NCBI GenBank assembly: GCA_001570385.1
Contig: BBYL01000020.1
Location: forward strand, 1 to 64,000
Length of the DNA: 64,000 bases
Source: Microtetraspora glauca
Lineage (GTDB): Bacteria > Actinomycetota > Actinomycetes > Streptosporangiales > Streptosporangiaceae
Direction of reading: 5' to 3'
Shown here: one piece after another, positions 31,112-40,607 of the stretch
Position numbering within the stretch: position 1 is the stretch's first letter
How the letters are laid out: every line of letters begins with the position of its first letter
Made by a program: the position numbers and the translations under genes
The notes under the pieces: model-generated
What the model was told of the DNA's origin: nothing
Database searches by the model: none
Seen by the model: the letters and a program-made list of their open reading frames with translations, nothing else

Positions 31112-32746
31112 ATGACGAGGACGTCGCCCCCCAGACGGTCTCCCCTCAGACGATGGAGCCTCGCCGGGCAGATCCTGCTGCTCCAGACCGTGGTCGTCGG
31201 CGTCACGGTGGCGGCGGGCACCGCCCTCGCCTTCGCCCACACCCGCGACCTGCTCACCGACGACGCGACCCGGGTCGCCCGCTCGGTCGCGATCAGCGTG
31301 GCCGACTCGCCGTCCGTCCTGGCCGCGCTCGACGACCCGGCCCCCACCGGCGCGCTCCAGCCGTACGCCGAGCGGGTCAGGCGGGAGGTCGGCGTCGACT
31401 TCATCACGATCATGGACACCTCGGGCCGCCGGTACACCCACCCGAAGCCCAGCCAGATCGGCGGCATGTTCCTCGGCACCATCGGCCCCGCGCTGGCCGG
31501 CCGTACGTTCACCGAGACCTACACCGGCACGCTCGGCCCCTCCGTCCGCGCGGTCACCCCGGTCCGGGACGCCCACGGCGAGGTCCGGGCCCTGGTCAGC
31601 GCGGGCATCACGCTCGACAAGATCAGCAATCGGCTGCGCGACCAGGTCGCGGTGGCCGGGCTGACGATCCTGCTCGGCATGTCCGTCGGGGGAGCGGGCA
31701 CCGCCCTGGTCGCCGCCCGGCTGCGCAGGCAGACGCGGGGGCTGGCCTCGGACGAGCTGAGCCGCATCTACGAGCACCACACCGCGATCCTGCACGCCGT
31801 ACGCGAGGGCCTGCTGCTCGTCGACGACGACCGCACGCTGACCCTGTGCAACGACGGCGCCCGGGAGCTGCTCGGCCTTCCCGGCGACGCGGAGGGCCGC
31901 AAGGTGAGCGATCTGGGCCTGGACCCCGCGTTCACCGCGATGCTGGGCGCGGGCGAGCGGCGCACCGACGAGATCCATCTGACGCGGGACCGGGTGATCG
32001 TCGTGAACGCGGCACCGGTGCGATCCGGCCGCGGGTCGCTCGGCATGGTCGTCACTCTGCGGGACCACACGGAGCTCCAGGCGCTCAGCGGCCAGCTCGA
32101 CGCGGTGCGCGGCTTCGCCGAGTCGCTCCGCTCGGCCGCGCACGAGTCGGCCAACCGGCTGCACACCGTGGTCACGCTGGTCGAGCTGGGCCGGGCCGAG
32201 CAGGCCGTCGAGTTCGCCACCGCGGAGCTGCGCGCCGCGCAGCAGCTCGCCGACCGCGTCGTCGGCTCCGTACGGGAGCCCGTGCTCGCGGCCCTCCTGC
32301 TCGGCAAGACCGCCGAGGCGGCCGAGCGCGGCGTCGAGCTGTCCATCAGCCCGGACAGCGAGCTGGACGGCGAGCTGGACGACGCGGGCCTGGACGGCCG
32401 CGACCTGGTGACGATCCTCGGCAACCTGATCGACAACGCGGTGGAGGCCGCCACGACCGCCACGACCGCCACGACCGGCACCCGGCCCGCCCGCGTACGG
32501 GTCCGCCTGACCATGGACGACGGCGGCTGCGTGCTGCGCGTCGCCGACAACGGCCCCGGCCTCGCCGAGGAGGACGCGGCGGCCGCGTTCCGGCGCGGGT
32601 GGACCACGAAGGGAGACGGGCGCGGGCTCGGCCTCGCCATGGTCGGCCAGGCCGTCCACCGCCTCGGCGGCACGATCGACGTCGCCCACGAGGACGGAGC
32701 CGTCTTCACCGTACGGCTCCCGCTGCGGAAGGGAGAGGAGGCGTGA
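31112..32746 (+). CDS. CitA/DcuS-type sensor histidine kinase
   Basis: A 544-residue membrane sensor. An N-terminal membrane helix (SLAGQILLLQTVVVGVTV), an extracytoplasmic CitA-like PAS domain (about 45-180), a second helix, a cytoplasmic PAS-like domain, then a dimerisation helix with the likely phospho-His in AHESANRLH. The HATPase domain has NLIDNAVEAA, ADNGPGL and GRGLGLAM. A short run of Ala-Thr repeats sits inside it. ATG 31112 is preferred over TTG 31058, which lies in the promoter region. It overlaps the response regulator by 4 bp. Confidence 0.88.
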   Translation: MTRTSPPRRSPLRRWSLAGQILLLQTVVVGVTVAAGTALAFAHTRDLLTDDATRVARSVAISVADSPSVLAALDDPAPTGALQPYAERVRREVGVDFITIMDTSGRRYTHPKPSQIGGMFLGTIGPALAGRTFTETYTGTLGPSVRAVTPVRDAHGEVRALVSAGITLDKISNRLRDQVAVAGLTILLGMSVGGAGTALVAARLRRQTRGLASDELSRIYEHHTAILHAVREGLLLVDDDRTLTLCNDGARELLGLPGDAEGRKVSDLGLDPAFTAMLGAGERRTDEIHLTRDRVIVVNAAPVRSGRGSLGMVVTLRDHTELQALSGQLDAVRGFAESLRSAAHESANRLHTVVTLVELGRAEQAVEFATAELRAAQQLADRVVGSVREPVLAALLLGKTAEAAERGVELSISPDSELDGELDDAGLDGRDLVTILGNLIDNAVEAATTATTATTGTRPARVRVRLTMDDGGCVLRVADNGPGLAEEDAAAAFRRGWTTKGDGRGLGLAMVGQAVHRLGGTIDVAHEDGAVFTVRLPLRKGEEA

Positions 32747-33414
32747 TCTCGGTGCTGGTCGTCGAGGACGAGGAGGTCGCCGCCGAGGCGAACCGCCTCT
32801 ACGTGGAACGGGTGCCCGGGTTCCGGGTCGCGGGAGTGACCCGCTCAGGAGGGGACGCCCTGCGGTTCCTCCGCCGCGAACGCGTGGACCTGCTGCTGCT
32901 CGACCTGCACCTGCCCGACATGCACGGGCTGGAGGTATGCCGGCTGCTCCGCGCGGCCGGGGTCTCCTGCGATGTCATCGCCGTGACCTCCGCGAGGGAC
33001 CTGTCCGTGGTCAGGTCGGCGGTCTCGATCGGCGTGGTGCAGTACCTCCTGAAGCCGTTCACGTTCGCCCTGCTGCGCGAGAAGCTCCAGCAGTACGCGC
33101 GGTTCCGCTCGTCCGTCGCCGGCGGCGGCGAGGTGAGCGCGCAGAGCGAGGTCGACAGGGCGCTGGCCACACTGCGGGGCGCCGCACGATCCGCGCTTCC
33201 CAAGGGGATGTCCCACGCGACCCTTGAGGCCGTCGCGGGCGAGCTCAGGAAGGCTCGCGAAGGGCTGTCGGCGAACGCCGTCGGCGAGGCGATCGGCGTC
33301 TCCAGGGTGACCGCCCGCCGCTATCTGGAGCATCTCACCGAGACCGGGATCGTCCGGCGCGTCCCGCAGTACGGAGGGGTGGGACGCCCCGAATGGCTCT
33401 ACCGGATGACGTAG
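32743..33414 (+). CDS. CitB/DcuR-type response regulator
   Basis: A 223-residue regulator with a receiver domain (acidic VVEDEE, phospho-acceptor in LLLLDLHLPDMHG, conserved Thr and Lys in VTSARD and LLKPF) and a C-terminal helix-turn-helix (SANAVGEAIGVSRVTARRYL) of the CitB family. The GTG start overlaps the kinase stop. The longer open frame upstream is a shadow of the kinase gene. The probable target is dctA. Confidence 0.9.
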   Translation: MISVLVVEDEEVAAEANRLYVERVPGFRVAGVTRSGGDALRFLRRERVDLLLLDLHLPDMHGLEVCRLLRAAGVSCDVIAVTSARDLSVVRSAVSIGVVQYLLKPFTFALLREKLQQYARFRSSVAGGGEVSAQSEVDRALATLRGAARSALPKGMSHATLEAVAGELRKAREGLSANAVGEAIGVSRVTARRYLEHLTETGIVRRVPQYGGVGRPEWLYRMT

Positions 33415-33417
33415 ACG

Positions 33418-33603
33418 TCAGTTCTCCGGGCCCGACTCACGTTCGAGGCGGGCCAGATCGGACTCCATCCGCTTCATCACCCGCTGGTAGCCGTCCCAGC
33501 CGTACATCCTGATCAGCTTGGCCTTCACCCTGCGCGTCTCCTCCGCGACCATCTCCGGGCTCCGCTGGTTCAAGCCGAGCAAGGGATGGTGGGGACGATT
33601 CAT
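33418..33603 (-). CDS. Small conserved-looking protein of unknown function
   Basis: A 61-residue ORF with a mixed, protein-like composition (Met, Trp, Tyr, Lys and Asn present), unlike the shadow frames nearby. It is mostly helical and charged (EETRRVKAKLIRMYGWDGYQ). GGAAGGA lies about 10 bp before ATG 33603. An 8-bp palindrome, TAGTACTA, lies at 33635-33642 upstream. I do not recognise a family. It stops 3 bp from the response regulator stop on the other strand. Confidence 0.55.
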   Translation of the reverse strand: MNRPHHPLLGLNQRSPEMVAEETRRVKAKLIRMYGWDGYQRVMKRMESDLARLERESGPEN

Positions 33604-33726
33604 AATGCGATGTCCTTCCGTGGCAACGACAAAGTAGTACTAACCAGGACGCGCTGGACGGCACAAAGGGTGACCGCCGCCGTGAACCTCGTCAGAATCG
33701 CTGTCAGCCGGACTCGCGCTCCGCGG

Positions 33727-35025
33727 TCAGCCCATCCCGGCGTACTGGCGGGGCCGCAACGCCTGGGCGCGCAACGCGGCCAGCGCCGCCGCCCGGCCCA
33801 CCGAGGTGAGCTGCCACGGCGACCGCCACGAGCAGTCCGCGCGCAGATCGAGGGCGTCCAGGCGGCGCTGCAACTCACCCAGCGGCGCGGACAGATCGAG
33901 GGGCGCCACCCGGGCACCCGCCGCCGACCGCCAGCCCTCGCCGTTGACGACCTCCAGGATCCGGTCCCGCAACTCCTCGTACGGCAGGGCGGCGCCGTCG
34001 GCGAGCAGCATCAGCGCCGCCTCGCGGACGGAGATCTCGAAGTCGTGCTCGCCCTTGGCCGGAGCGAGCAGCGCGGTCGTCGCCGCCGTCCACAGGCTCT
34101 CCGACTGCCGGGCCAGGCCGCGTCCCGCCGGGGTGAGCACCAGCTTCCTGCCCGTACGGCGGAGCGCCCGCAGGTCGTGCACGGCGATCTCCCTGAGCGT
34201 GGTCAGCGTCGGCACGTCCGCCTCGCCCCGGATCGAACCGGTGGTGAGGGCGTCCCAGCCGAACCTGTCCACCGACTCCGTCACCATGGCGCGGGAGACG
34301 TTGAACTTCTCCGTCAGCCGCACCCCCTCGACGGCCATGCCCAGCAGCCACCACAGCGGCTCCAGGTGCGGCTCCGCGGGAGCGGGGATGGGGGCGTGCA
34401 GCCGTACCTCGAACGGCTGGGCGAGCTCCCTGCGGGCGTTGCCCCGGCCGAGGACCCAGCGGTTCAACCGTTCCCCGTGGACCCGGTTCAGCCAGCAGTC
34501 GCCGCCCAGCTCCGAGCGGGGGGAGGTCAGCCAGCGCCGGGTCAGCGCCTCCCGGTCGACCGGCTCGCCGGACATGATGGCCAGCTCCAGCGCGGCGGCG
34601 CACGCGACGTGCGCGCCCAGCTCCTCCGGCCCCATGATCGAACTCCAGGCGAGCTCGGTGATGTCCGGAGGCAGCACACCGGTGGCCTCCAGCGCCTGCT
34701 GGTAGGCCGTGGTCCCGGCCTCCTCGCCCTCCCGGGCGTACGCACGCAGGATCTGGGCCGTCGTCTGGGAGTCGCACAGCGCGGCGTAGCGGTCCATGCC
34801 GCCCAGCAGGAGCAGCCGCCCGAGCGCCCGGGCGATCACCTGGCGGTCGCCCGTCACCTTCACGGGCAGCGTGTACCAGAGGAACTCGCACACATCGAGC
34901 TGGCTGATCGTCTCCAGCGCCTCGCCGCCCGTCAGCCACTCGACGGCGACACGGGCCGGCTCGGCGGCGGCCGGCTCGGAGCGCTCAAGCTCGGCGAGGA
35001 GCGCGGCCACATCAGGTGCGGGCAT
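33727..35025 (-). CDS. Hypothetical protein, 432 residues
   Basis: I do not recognise this protein. It is soluble, helical and Leu/Ala/Arg-rich, without signal peptide or membrane segments. There are Trp-rich stretches (EPLWWLLGMAVEGVRL) and two parts that look like winged helices (LTTLREIAVHDLRALRRTGR and VREAALMLLADGAALPYEEL). I chose ATG 35023-35025; the frame remains open upstream to 35391, over the mannosyltransferase gene. No ribosome-binding site is visible, but CAGACT lies 7 bp before the ATG and could be the -10 box of a leaderless transcript. Confidence 0.65.
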   Translation of the reverse strand: MPAPDVAALLAELERSEPAAAEPARVAVEWLTGGEALETISQLDVCEFLWYTLPVKVTGDRQVIARALGRLLLLGGMDRYAALCDSQTTAQILRAYAREGEEAGTTAYQQALEATGVLPPDITELAWSSIMGPEELGAHVACAAALELAIMSGEPVDREALTRRWLTSPRSELGGDCWLNRVHGERLNRWVLGRGNARRELAQPFEVRLHAPIPAPAEPHLEPLWWLLGMAVEGVRLTEKFNVSRAMVTESVDRFGWDALTTGSIRGEADVPTLTTLREIAVHDLRALRRTGRKLVLTPAGRGLARQSESLWTAATTALLAPAKGEHDFEISVREAALMLLADGAALPYEELRDRILEVVNGEGWRSAAGARVAPLDLSAPLGELQRRLDALDLRADCSWRSPWQLTSVGRAAALAALRAQALRPRQYAGMG

Positions 35026-35111
35026 GACTCGCAGTCTGCCGTATTGCCCCCATCGTCCGCGACGACCCGTGGTCACTCGCCACCACCCCCCGGGACCAAC
35101 CATACGGGGGC

Positions 35112-36719
35112 TCAGATCCAGCCCTTCCGGAAGAGCATCCGGTCGTACCAGTCCTGGTACGGGATGACCTCGGCGGCGATGACGGGGTAGAGCCAGGCGA
35201 AGTTCGCCAGGACCAGCAGCGCGAAGAGGCCGACCCCCGCGGCTCCGGCCGCCCGGCGGCGTTGCGGCGCGTCCGCGGGCCCGATGATCAGGCCGCAGGC
35301 CAGCACGATCGCGATGATCATGAAAGGCAGCATCGGCAGCGCGTAGAACAGGAACATCGTCCGGTCGTCGGAGATCGCGTAGTAGAACCACGGCAACCAG
35401 CCCGCGGCGTAGGTGAGCAGGATCGCGCCGGCCCGCCAGTCACGGGTCGCGACGTACCACGCGATCATGCCGATCATGGCGGCGAGGCCGGCGAACCAGA
35501 TCACCGGGGTGCCGGTGCCGAGCACGGCCCACGAGCAGCTGTCGGCGCCGCAGCCCTTCGGCGACTCGTAGAAGAACGCCACCGGCCGCAGCAGCAGCGG
35601 CCAACTCCACGGCTCGGACTGGTAGTTGTGCGGCGTCTCCAGGCCGGTGTGGAAGCTCAGCACGTCGTGCTGGTAGCCGACCCACGAGCGCAACGAGTCG
35701 AAGACGAAGTAGAACGGGCCGCTCGACGTGGCCTGGGCCCAGTTTCTGCCGTGCCCCTTGTCGGTGGCGAACCACCCGGCGAAGGACGACACGTACACGA
35801 TGATCGGGACCAGGGCCATCCAGGCGGTGGCCAGCGGCAACTCCAGCCGGAAGGTCTCGCTGTACGGCCGGCGCAGCCCGACGGCGCGCCGCGCGCCCGC
35901 GTCCCACATCAGCGTCATGATCGCGAAGGCGACGATGAAGAAGAGCGTGGTCCACTTGGTCGCCAGCCCGGCGCCCAGACACAGCCCGGCGGCCAGCCGC
36001 CAGGGCCGCCACCCGAGCCGGGGGCCCACGTCGAGTGAGGAGGCGGACTCGCGCCACTCGGCCAGCTTCTGCCGCGTCCGGTCCCGATCCACCACCAGGC
36101 AGGCGAACCCGGCCAGGACCCAGAACATCAGGAAGATGTCCAGCAGCGCCGTACGGGACAGCACGAAGTGCAGCGCGTCCAGGGAGAGCAGGAACCCGGC
36201 CAGACAGCCGAGCAGGGTGGACCGGGTCATCCTGCGGGCCAGCCGGGCCAGGATGAAGATCGACAGTGCTCCGATCAGCGCGGCGGCGAACCGCCAGCCG
36301 AAGGGGTTGAGACCGAAGATCGCCTCACCGGCGCCGATCAGCCACTTGCCCAGCGGCGGGTGAACCACATAGGAGGCGCACTCGCTCGCCTGCCCGCACT
36401 TCTTGAAGATGTCGGTGTTACCGGCCAGCATCAGCTTGTCGGCGTTCTCGACGAACTGCACGTCGACGCCGTTCTTGATCAGGGCGTACGCGTCCTTGGC
36501 GTAGTACGTCTCGTCGAAGACGACCGCATGGGGCGTCCCGAGCCGGTAGAACCGCAGGAACGCGCCGAACGCCGCCACGATCAGCGGGCCCAGCCAGCCC
36601 CACAGGGCACTGCCGGGCATGGGCGGTACCAGCCGGTCCCGCAGGGACACCCGCGCTTCGGCGCCCCGGTCGGAGTCGGGCTGCTCGAACGCCTGGTGTG
36701 AGAAGTCGGTCACGGCCAC
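35112..36719 (-). CDS. pmt: Dolichyl-phosphate-mannose-protein mannosyltransferase (GT39)
   Basis: A 535-residue multi-pass GT-C enzyme. The first extracytoplasmic loop carries the catalytic acidic pair (VFDETYYAKDA), and VHPPLGKWLI follows, as in actinobacterial Pmt. It transfers mannose from polyprenyl-phosphomannose to Ser/Thr of exported proteins at the outer face of the membrane. GTG 36719 lies 6 bp after TAGTCT, so the transcript is probably leaderless. It is divergent from rsmI, the arrangement also known from mycobacteria. Confidence 0.92.
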   Translation of the reverse strand: MAVTDFSHQAFEQPDSDRGAEARVSLRDRLVPPMPGSALWGWLGPLIVAAFGAFLRFYRLGTPHAVVFDETYYAKDAYALIKNGVDVQFVENADKLMLAGNTDIFKKCGQASECASYVVHPPLGKWLIGAGEAIFGLNPFGWRFAAALIGALSIFILARLARRMTRSTLLGCLAGFLLSLDALHFVLSRTALLDIFLMFWVLAGFACLVVDRDRTRQKLAEWRESASSLDVGPRLGWRPWRLAAGLCLGAGLATKWTTLFFIVAFAIMTLMWDAGARRAVGLRRPYSETFRLELPLATAWMALVPIIVYVSSFAGWFATDKGHGRNWAQATSSGPFYFVFDSLRSWVGYQHDVLSFHTGLETPHNYQSEPWSWPLLLRPVAFFYESPKGCGADSCSWAVLGTGTPVIWFAGLAAMIGMIAWYVATRDWRAGAILLTYAAGWLPWFYYAISDDRTMFLFYALPMLPFMIIAIVLACGLIIGPADAPQRRRAAGAAGVGLFALLVLANFAWLYPVIAAEVIPYQDWYDRMLFRKGWI

Positions 36720-36806
36720 CTGGACAGACTACTGTCGAGTGCCTGCGGCGACCATGAAGTTCGGGTCGATTACCGGCATCCAACTCTTCAATGATGAACG
36801 TTTCAT
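36720..36806. promoter_or_regulatory. Short divergent promoter, pmt and rsmI
   Basis: Only 87 bp separate the two starts. On the minus strand TAGTCT (36731-36726) lies 6 bp before the pmt GTG. On the plus strand GAACGT lies 5 bp before the rsmI ATG. Neither gene has a clear Shine-Dalgarno sequence. Confidence 0.5.
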
Positions 36807-37640
36807 ATGGTGGGATACGTGCTTATTCTGGCGGGAGCTCCGATCGGCCAGGTGGGGGACGCCTCCCCGCGACTGCGGGAGGCGCTGGAGACGGCCGACG
36901 TGATCGCCGCGGAGGACACGCGCAGGCTCAGACGCCTCGCCTCCGACCTCGGCGTGACCCTGACCGGGCGGGTGGTCTCCTACTACGACGCCAACGAGGT
37001 CGCGCGCTCCAAGGAACTGCTGGAGGAACTGCTCCAGGGCGCGACCGTGCTCGTGATCACCGACGCGGGGATGCCCGGGGTGTCCGATCCGGGATACCGG
37101 CTCACCCGGCTCGCCGTGGACGCGGGTGTGCGCGTCACCGCGTTGCCCGGCCCGTCCGCCGTCACCACCGCCCTCGCGATCTCCGGCCTGGCCAGCGACC
37201 GCTTCTGCTTCGAGGGCTTCCCGCCGCGCAAGCCGGGTGAGCGGTCCCGCCGCCTCGCCGGCCTGGCCCGCGAGGAGCGCACGATGGTGTTCTTCGAGGC
37301 GCCGCACCGGCTGCACTCCTGCCTGTCCGCCATGGCCGAGGCGTTCGGCGCCGACCGCCAGGCCGCCGTCTGCCGCGAGCTCACCAAGACCTACGAGGAG
37401 GTACGGCGGGGCACGCTGGCCGAGCTGACCGGGTGGGCCGAGGGCGAGGTCAGGGGAGAGATCACGCTCGTCGTGGCCGGACACGCCCCCGAGGCCGCCG
37501 CGCCGGACATCGAGGACCTCGCCGACGAGGTCGCCCGCCGCGAGGCGACCGGCGTCCCCCGCAAGCAGGCGATCGTCGACGTCGCGAAATCCGCCGGCAT
37601 CTCCAAGCGGGACCTCTACAACCACATCCACAGCGCCTGA
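36807..37640 (+). CDS. rsmI: 16S rRNA (cytidine1402-2'-O)-methyltransferase RsmI
   Basis: A 277-residue SAM-dependent enzyme of the tetrapyrrole-methylase fold with the RsmI motifs LAGAPIGQVGDASPR (usually ATPIGN..D), AAEDTRRL, ITDAGMPGVSDPGYRL and LPGPSAVTTAL. It 2'-O-methylates C1402 in the decoding centre. The first motif has AGAPIGQ where most homologues have ATPIGNL. ATG 36807 lacks a ribosome-binding site and may be leaderless. Confidence 0.93.
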   Translation: MVGYVLILAGAPIGQVGDASPRLREALETADVIAAEDTRRLRRLASDLGVTLTGRVVSYYDANEVARSKELLEELLQGATVLVITDAGMPGVSDPGYRLTRLAVDAGVRVTALPGPSAVTTALAISGLASDRFCFEGFPPRKPGERSRRLAGLAREERTMVFFEAPHRLHSCLSAMAEAFGADRQAAVCRELTKTYEEVRRGTLAELTGWAEGEVRGEITLVVAGHAPEAAAPDIEDLADEVARREATGVPRKQAIVDVAKSAGISKRDLYNHIHSA

Positions 37641-37665
37641 CGGCACGGCGGCGACCGGGCGGCTG

Positions 37666-39138
37666 TTACGGGGCGGGCCGGGCCTTCCCGCGCGGCAGCC
37701 GTAGGCGCCCGAGGGTGATGGCGGCGGCGACGCAGGCGACGGGGACGGCTGGCAGCAGATAGCGGTAGTCGAACTCCGCCGTCGCGGCCGGGGCCAGGAC
37801 GAGCCCCACCGCGCAGAGCCAGGGGAGCAGCACCGGGCCGCCCAGCCTGCGCCAGCGGACCGCCACGCCGTACAGGCCGGCCAGCAGGAGCAGCCCGAGC
37901 ACGGTGCCGGGCAGCCGGACGACCTTCTGGTAGCCGATCATGATGTCCGACCACGGCTTCACCTCGCGGGTGGCGGCCGGGCCGTTCTCGTACCGCTCGG
38001 CGTCCCTGTCCGTCTGGCCGAGATAGGACGTCCAGGCGGGCAGCTTCTGGGTGTAGTAGTTGCCGAACTGGTACTGCAGGTACGTCTTGGCGTCAGGGAA
38101 CAGCGGGCGCCCCCACCCGAAGGCGCGGAAGAAGTCCTTGCCCACGGCGGCCAGATAGTCGCCGGGCTGGGCGAGGATCGCCTTCTTCGCGAACGTGCTC
38201 GCGTTGGCGTTGATCTCCGGGGTGAACTTCATGCCCGAGCCGAACACGTGGAGCTGGTTCTGGTCGTCCCACCACAGGTACGCCTGGGCCGTCCGCCCAC
38301 GTTCGGCGGGGGGTGTGTTGATGCACAGGAGGGCGAGCTCCAGCTCGTTGCGCTTGTCGAGGCCCATCTTGTGGCAGTCGGCGAACAGGGCGGTCCGCAT
38401 GTACAGGATGACGCCGTCGCTGTTGGTCATCGCGAACTGCCCGTTGACCGCCTTGAACCACCCCATGTAGGCGACGACGGGAAGCGCGCAGGCCGCGATC
38501 ATCGCGGAGATCGGCTTCCATCCGGCCCGCTTGACCAGCAGGTAGACCACGACCAGGGCGAGGATCGGAAGGCCGATGCTGCGCGTCAGCGCGGTCAGCG
38601 CGAGCAGCGCGCCGACCGCGGCGCCCATCCGCCACGACATCTTCCTGTGCCACAGGACGAGCGTGACGACCGCCACCACCAGCAGGGTGAACATCGAGTC
38701 CGACATGATCAGCTGTTCGAGCTGGATCTGGTAGGCGTCGAACAGCACGGGCACGGCCGCGAGCGTGGCCCCCCAGCCGGGGAGGCCGAATTTCTTCGTC
38801 AGAAGTAGGTAGATAACTACGGCCGCCGCCAGACCCATCACATGCTGGGTGAAGACGACGAACGCGAAACTGTGCACCGGCTTGAGCAGCAGCAGCCAGA
38901 AACCGTAGCCGTCCGGGCGGATCGGGTGCGGCCGCGGATGCAATGCCACGGAGACGTAGTCGTAGGAGTCGTTGAACCACATGGCGGGGCCGAACCCCAG
39001 CATGGTGACGACCCGCACGATCGCCGCCAGGCCGAGTGCCACGGTGAAGACCCGGTGGCGGCCCAGCACCGCGAGAAGGCGCTTCCACCTGCTATCAGGG
39101 GGGGCGTCTAATGCCGAAGGCTCCGCAACCGCGACCAT
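37666..39138 (-). CDS. GT-C-type membrane glycosyltransferase-like protein
   Basis: A 490-residue protein with about ten membrane segments in the pattern of phospholipid-carrier-dependent glycosyltransferases (ArnT/Pmt-like). The first loop has FNDSYDYVSVALHPRPHP, where Asp residues may be catalytic, and RSIGLP follows in a later loop. I chose ATG 39138; the frame is open 14 codons further. It is convergent with rsmI and divergent from the GT2 gene, and probably decorates envelope glycans or proteins with sugar from a polyprenyl carrier. The sugar and acceptor are unknown. Confidence 0.75.
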   Translation of the reverse strand: MVAVAEPSALDAPPDSRWKRLLAVLGRHRVFTVALGLAAIVRVVTMLGFGPAMWFNDSYDYVSVALHPRPHPIRPDGYGFWLLLLKPVHSFAFVVFTQHVMGLAAAVVIYLLLTKKFGLPGWGATLAAVPVLFDAYQIQLEQLIMSDSMFTLLVVAVVTLVLWHRKMSWRMGAAVGALLALTALTRSIGLPILALVVVYLLVKRAGWKPISAMIAACALPVVAYMGWFKAVNGQFAMTNSDGVILYMRTALFADCHKMGLDKRNELELALLCINTPPAERGRTAQAYLWWDDQNQLHVFGSGMKFTPEINANASTFAKKAILAQPGDYLAAVGKDFFRAFGWGRPLFPDAKTYLQYQFGNYYTQKLPAWTSYLGQTDRDAERYENGPAATREVKPWSDIMIGYQKVVRLPGTVLGLLLLAGLYGVAVRWRRLGGPVLLPWLCAVGLVLAPAATAEFDYRYLLPAVPVACVAAAITLGRLRLPRGKARPAP

Positions 39139-39202
39139 GGTTACAGAATGCCAGCCGTTTCGGTGACTTGCCCCGGGCACCTCCGGGCAGAGGGCATCAT
39201 GG

Positions 39203-39232
39203 TTGACTACTTAGGGCGATCACAAATGTAGA
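39203..39232 (+). promoter_or_regulatory. Sigma-70-like promoter for the GT2 gene
   Basis: TTGACT (39203-39208) and TGTAGA (39227-39232) are separated by 18 bp, 14 bp before the GTG start. Confidence 0.55.
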
Positions 39233-39246
39233 CGAAGGGTTGCGAC

Positions 39247-40554
39247 GTGGAACTGACCGTAGTCATGCCCTGCCTCAATGAGGCCGAGACCGTCGAGACG
39301 TGTGTCCGCAAAGCACTTGCTTGCATGCGAGAGAACGGCATCGACGGCGAAGTGGTGATCGCCGACAACGGGAGTACCGACGGATCGCAGCAGCTCGCCC
39401 GCGACGCCGGGGCGCGTGTGGTCCACATTGACGCCAAGGGGTACGGCAACGCCCTCATCGGAGGCATCCGGGCCGCCCGCGGCAAGTACGTGATCATGGG
39501 CGATGCCGACGACTCGTACGATTTCACCAACCTGATGCCTTTCGTGGAGGAGTTGCGGGCCGGCGGTGAGCTGGTGATGGGCAACCGGTTCCGGGGCGGG
39601 ATCGCCCCCGGCGCCATGCCCCCGCTGCACCGCTACCTCGGCAACCCGGTCCTGTCCTTCGTCGGGCGGCTGTTCTTCCCGAGCGCCATCGGCGACTTCC
39701 ACTGCGGGCTGCGCGGGTTCCGCCGGGACTCGATCCTCCGGCTCGGCCTGCAGACCGGCGGCATGGAGTTCGCCTCCGAGATGGTGGTCAAGGCCACGCT
39801 CCAGGGCCTCGACGTCCGCGAGGTGCCCACGACGCTGTCGCCCGACGGCCGCTCCCGCCCGCCCCACCTGCGCTCCTGGCGGGACGGCTGGCGCCACCTG
39901 CGCTTCCTGCTTCTGTACAGCCCGCGGTGGCTGTTCTTCATCCCCGGCCTGGTGCTCACCGCCATCGGCCTGATCATGGGCGCCGCGCTGACCTTCGGCC
40001 CCGTCTACATCGGCAAGCTCGCCTTCGACGTCGACACCCTGGTCGGCGCGTCCGCCATGGTGGTGATCGGCTTCCAGGCGGTGCTGTTCGCCCTGTTCAC
40101 CAAGGTGTACGCCGCGGAGGAGGGCTTCCTCCCCGAAGACCGGCGGGTACGCAAGCTCGTGGACATCGTCTCCCTGGAGAAGGGCCTCGTCGCGGGCGGC
40201 ATGCTCGCCCTCGCCGGTCTCGTCGGTCTGGTGGCATCGCTGGCCCACTGGGGCGGCAGGGGCTTCGGCGAGCTGATCCCGGCCGAGTCGCTGCGTCTCG
40301 TCGTGCCGTCGGCGACCGCGTTCGTCATGAGCTTCCAGACCATCTTCGCGTCGCTGTTCATCAGCATCCTCGGCATCCGCCGCTCGAAGGAGACCCCGGC
40401 CGACATCGCCGCGTCCGCCGCGGAGGAGGCCGCCGAGGCCGTCACCCGCGAGTCCAGCGCCGAGAAGACCGCCGAGAAGATCGCGGAGAAGACCGTCGAA
40501 GCCCCGGAGACCGTGGAGTCCGGTACCGCGCGGAGCCTGTCGCCGGAGCTGTAA
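39247..40554 (+). CDS. GT2 glycosyltransferase with C-terminal membrane domain
   Basis: A 435-residue protein. Residues 1-210 form a GT2 domain (VVMPCLNEAETVETCV, IADNGSTDGS, metal-binding DADDSYDF), as in polyprenyl-phosphate hexose synthases. Four membrane segments follow (about 230-380), then an Ala/Glu/Lys-rich cytoplasmic tail (EKTAEKIAEKTVEAPETVES). It probably makes a polyprenyl-phosphate sugar that the neighbouring GT-C enzymes could use. The start is GTG. Confidence 0.85.
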   Translation: MELTVVMPCLNEAETVETCVRKALACMRENGIDGEVVIADNGSTDGSQQLARDAGARVVHIDAKGYGNALIGGIRAARGKYVIMGDADDSYDFTNLMPFVEELRAGGELVMGNRFRGGIAPGAMPPLHRYLGNPVLSFVGRLFFPSAIGDFHCGLRGFRRDSILRLGLQTGGMEFASEMVVKATLQGLDVREVPTTLSPDGRSRPPHLRSWRDGWRHLRFLLLYSPRWLFFIPGLVLTAIGLIMGAALTFGPVYIGKLAFDVDTLVGASAMVVIGFQAVLFALFTKVYAAEEGFLPEDRRVRKLVDIVSLEKGLVAGGMLALAGLVGLVASLAHWGGRGFGELIPAESLRLVVPSATAFVMSFQTIFASLFISILGIRRSKETPADIAASAAEEAAEAVTRESSAEKTAEKIAEKTVEAPETVESGTARSLSPEL

Positions 40555-40607
40555 CCGGAGCCGTAATCGGTTCGAGACGCTGTGCGCGGGGCTCTAGTCT
40601 TGGAACC

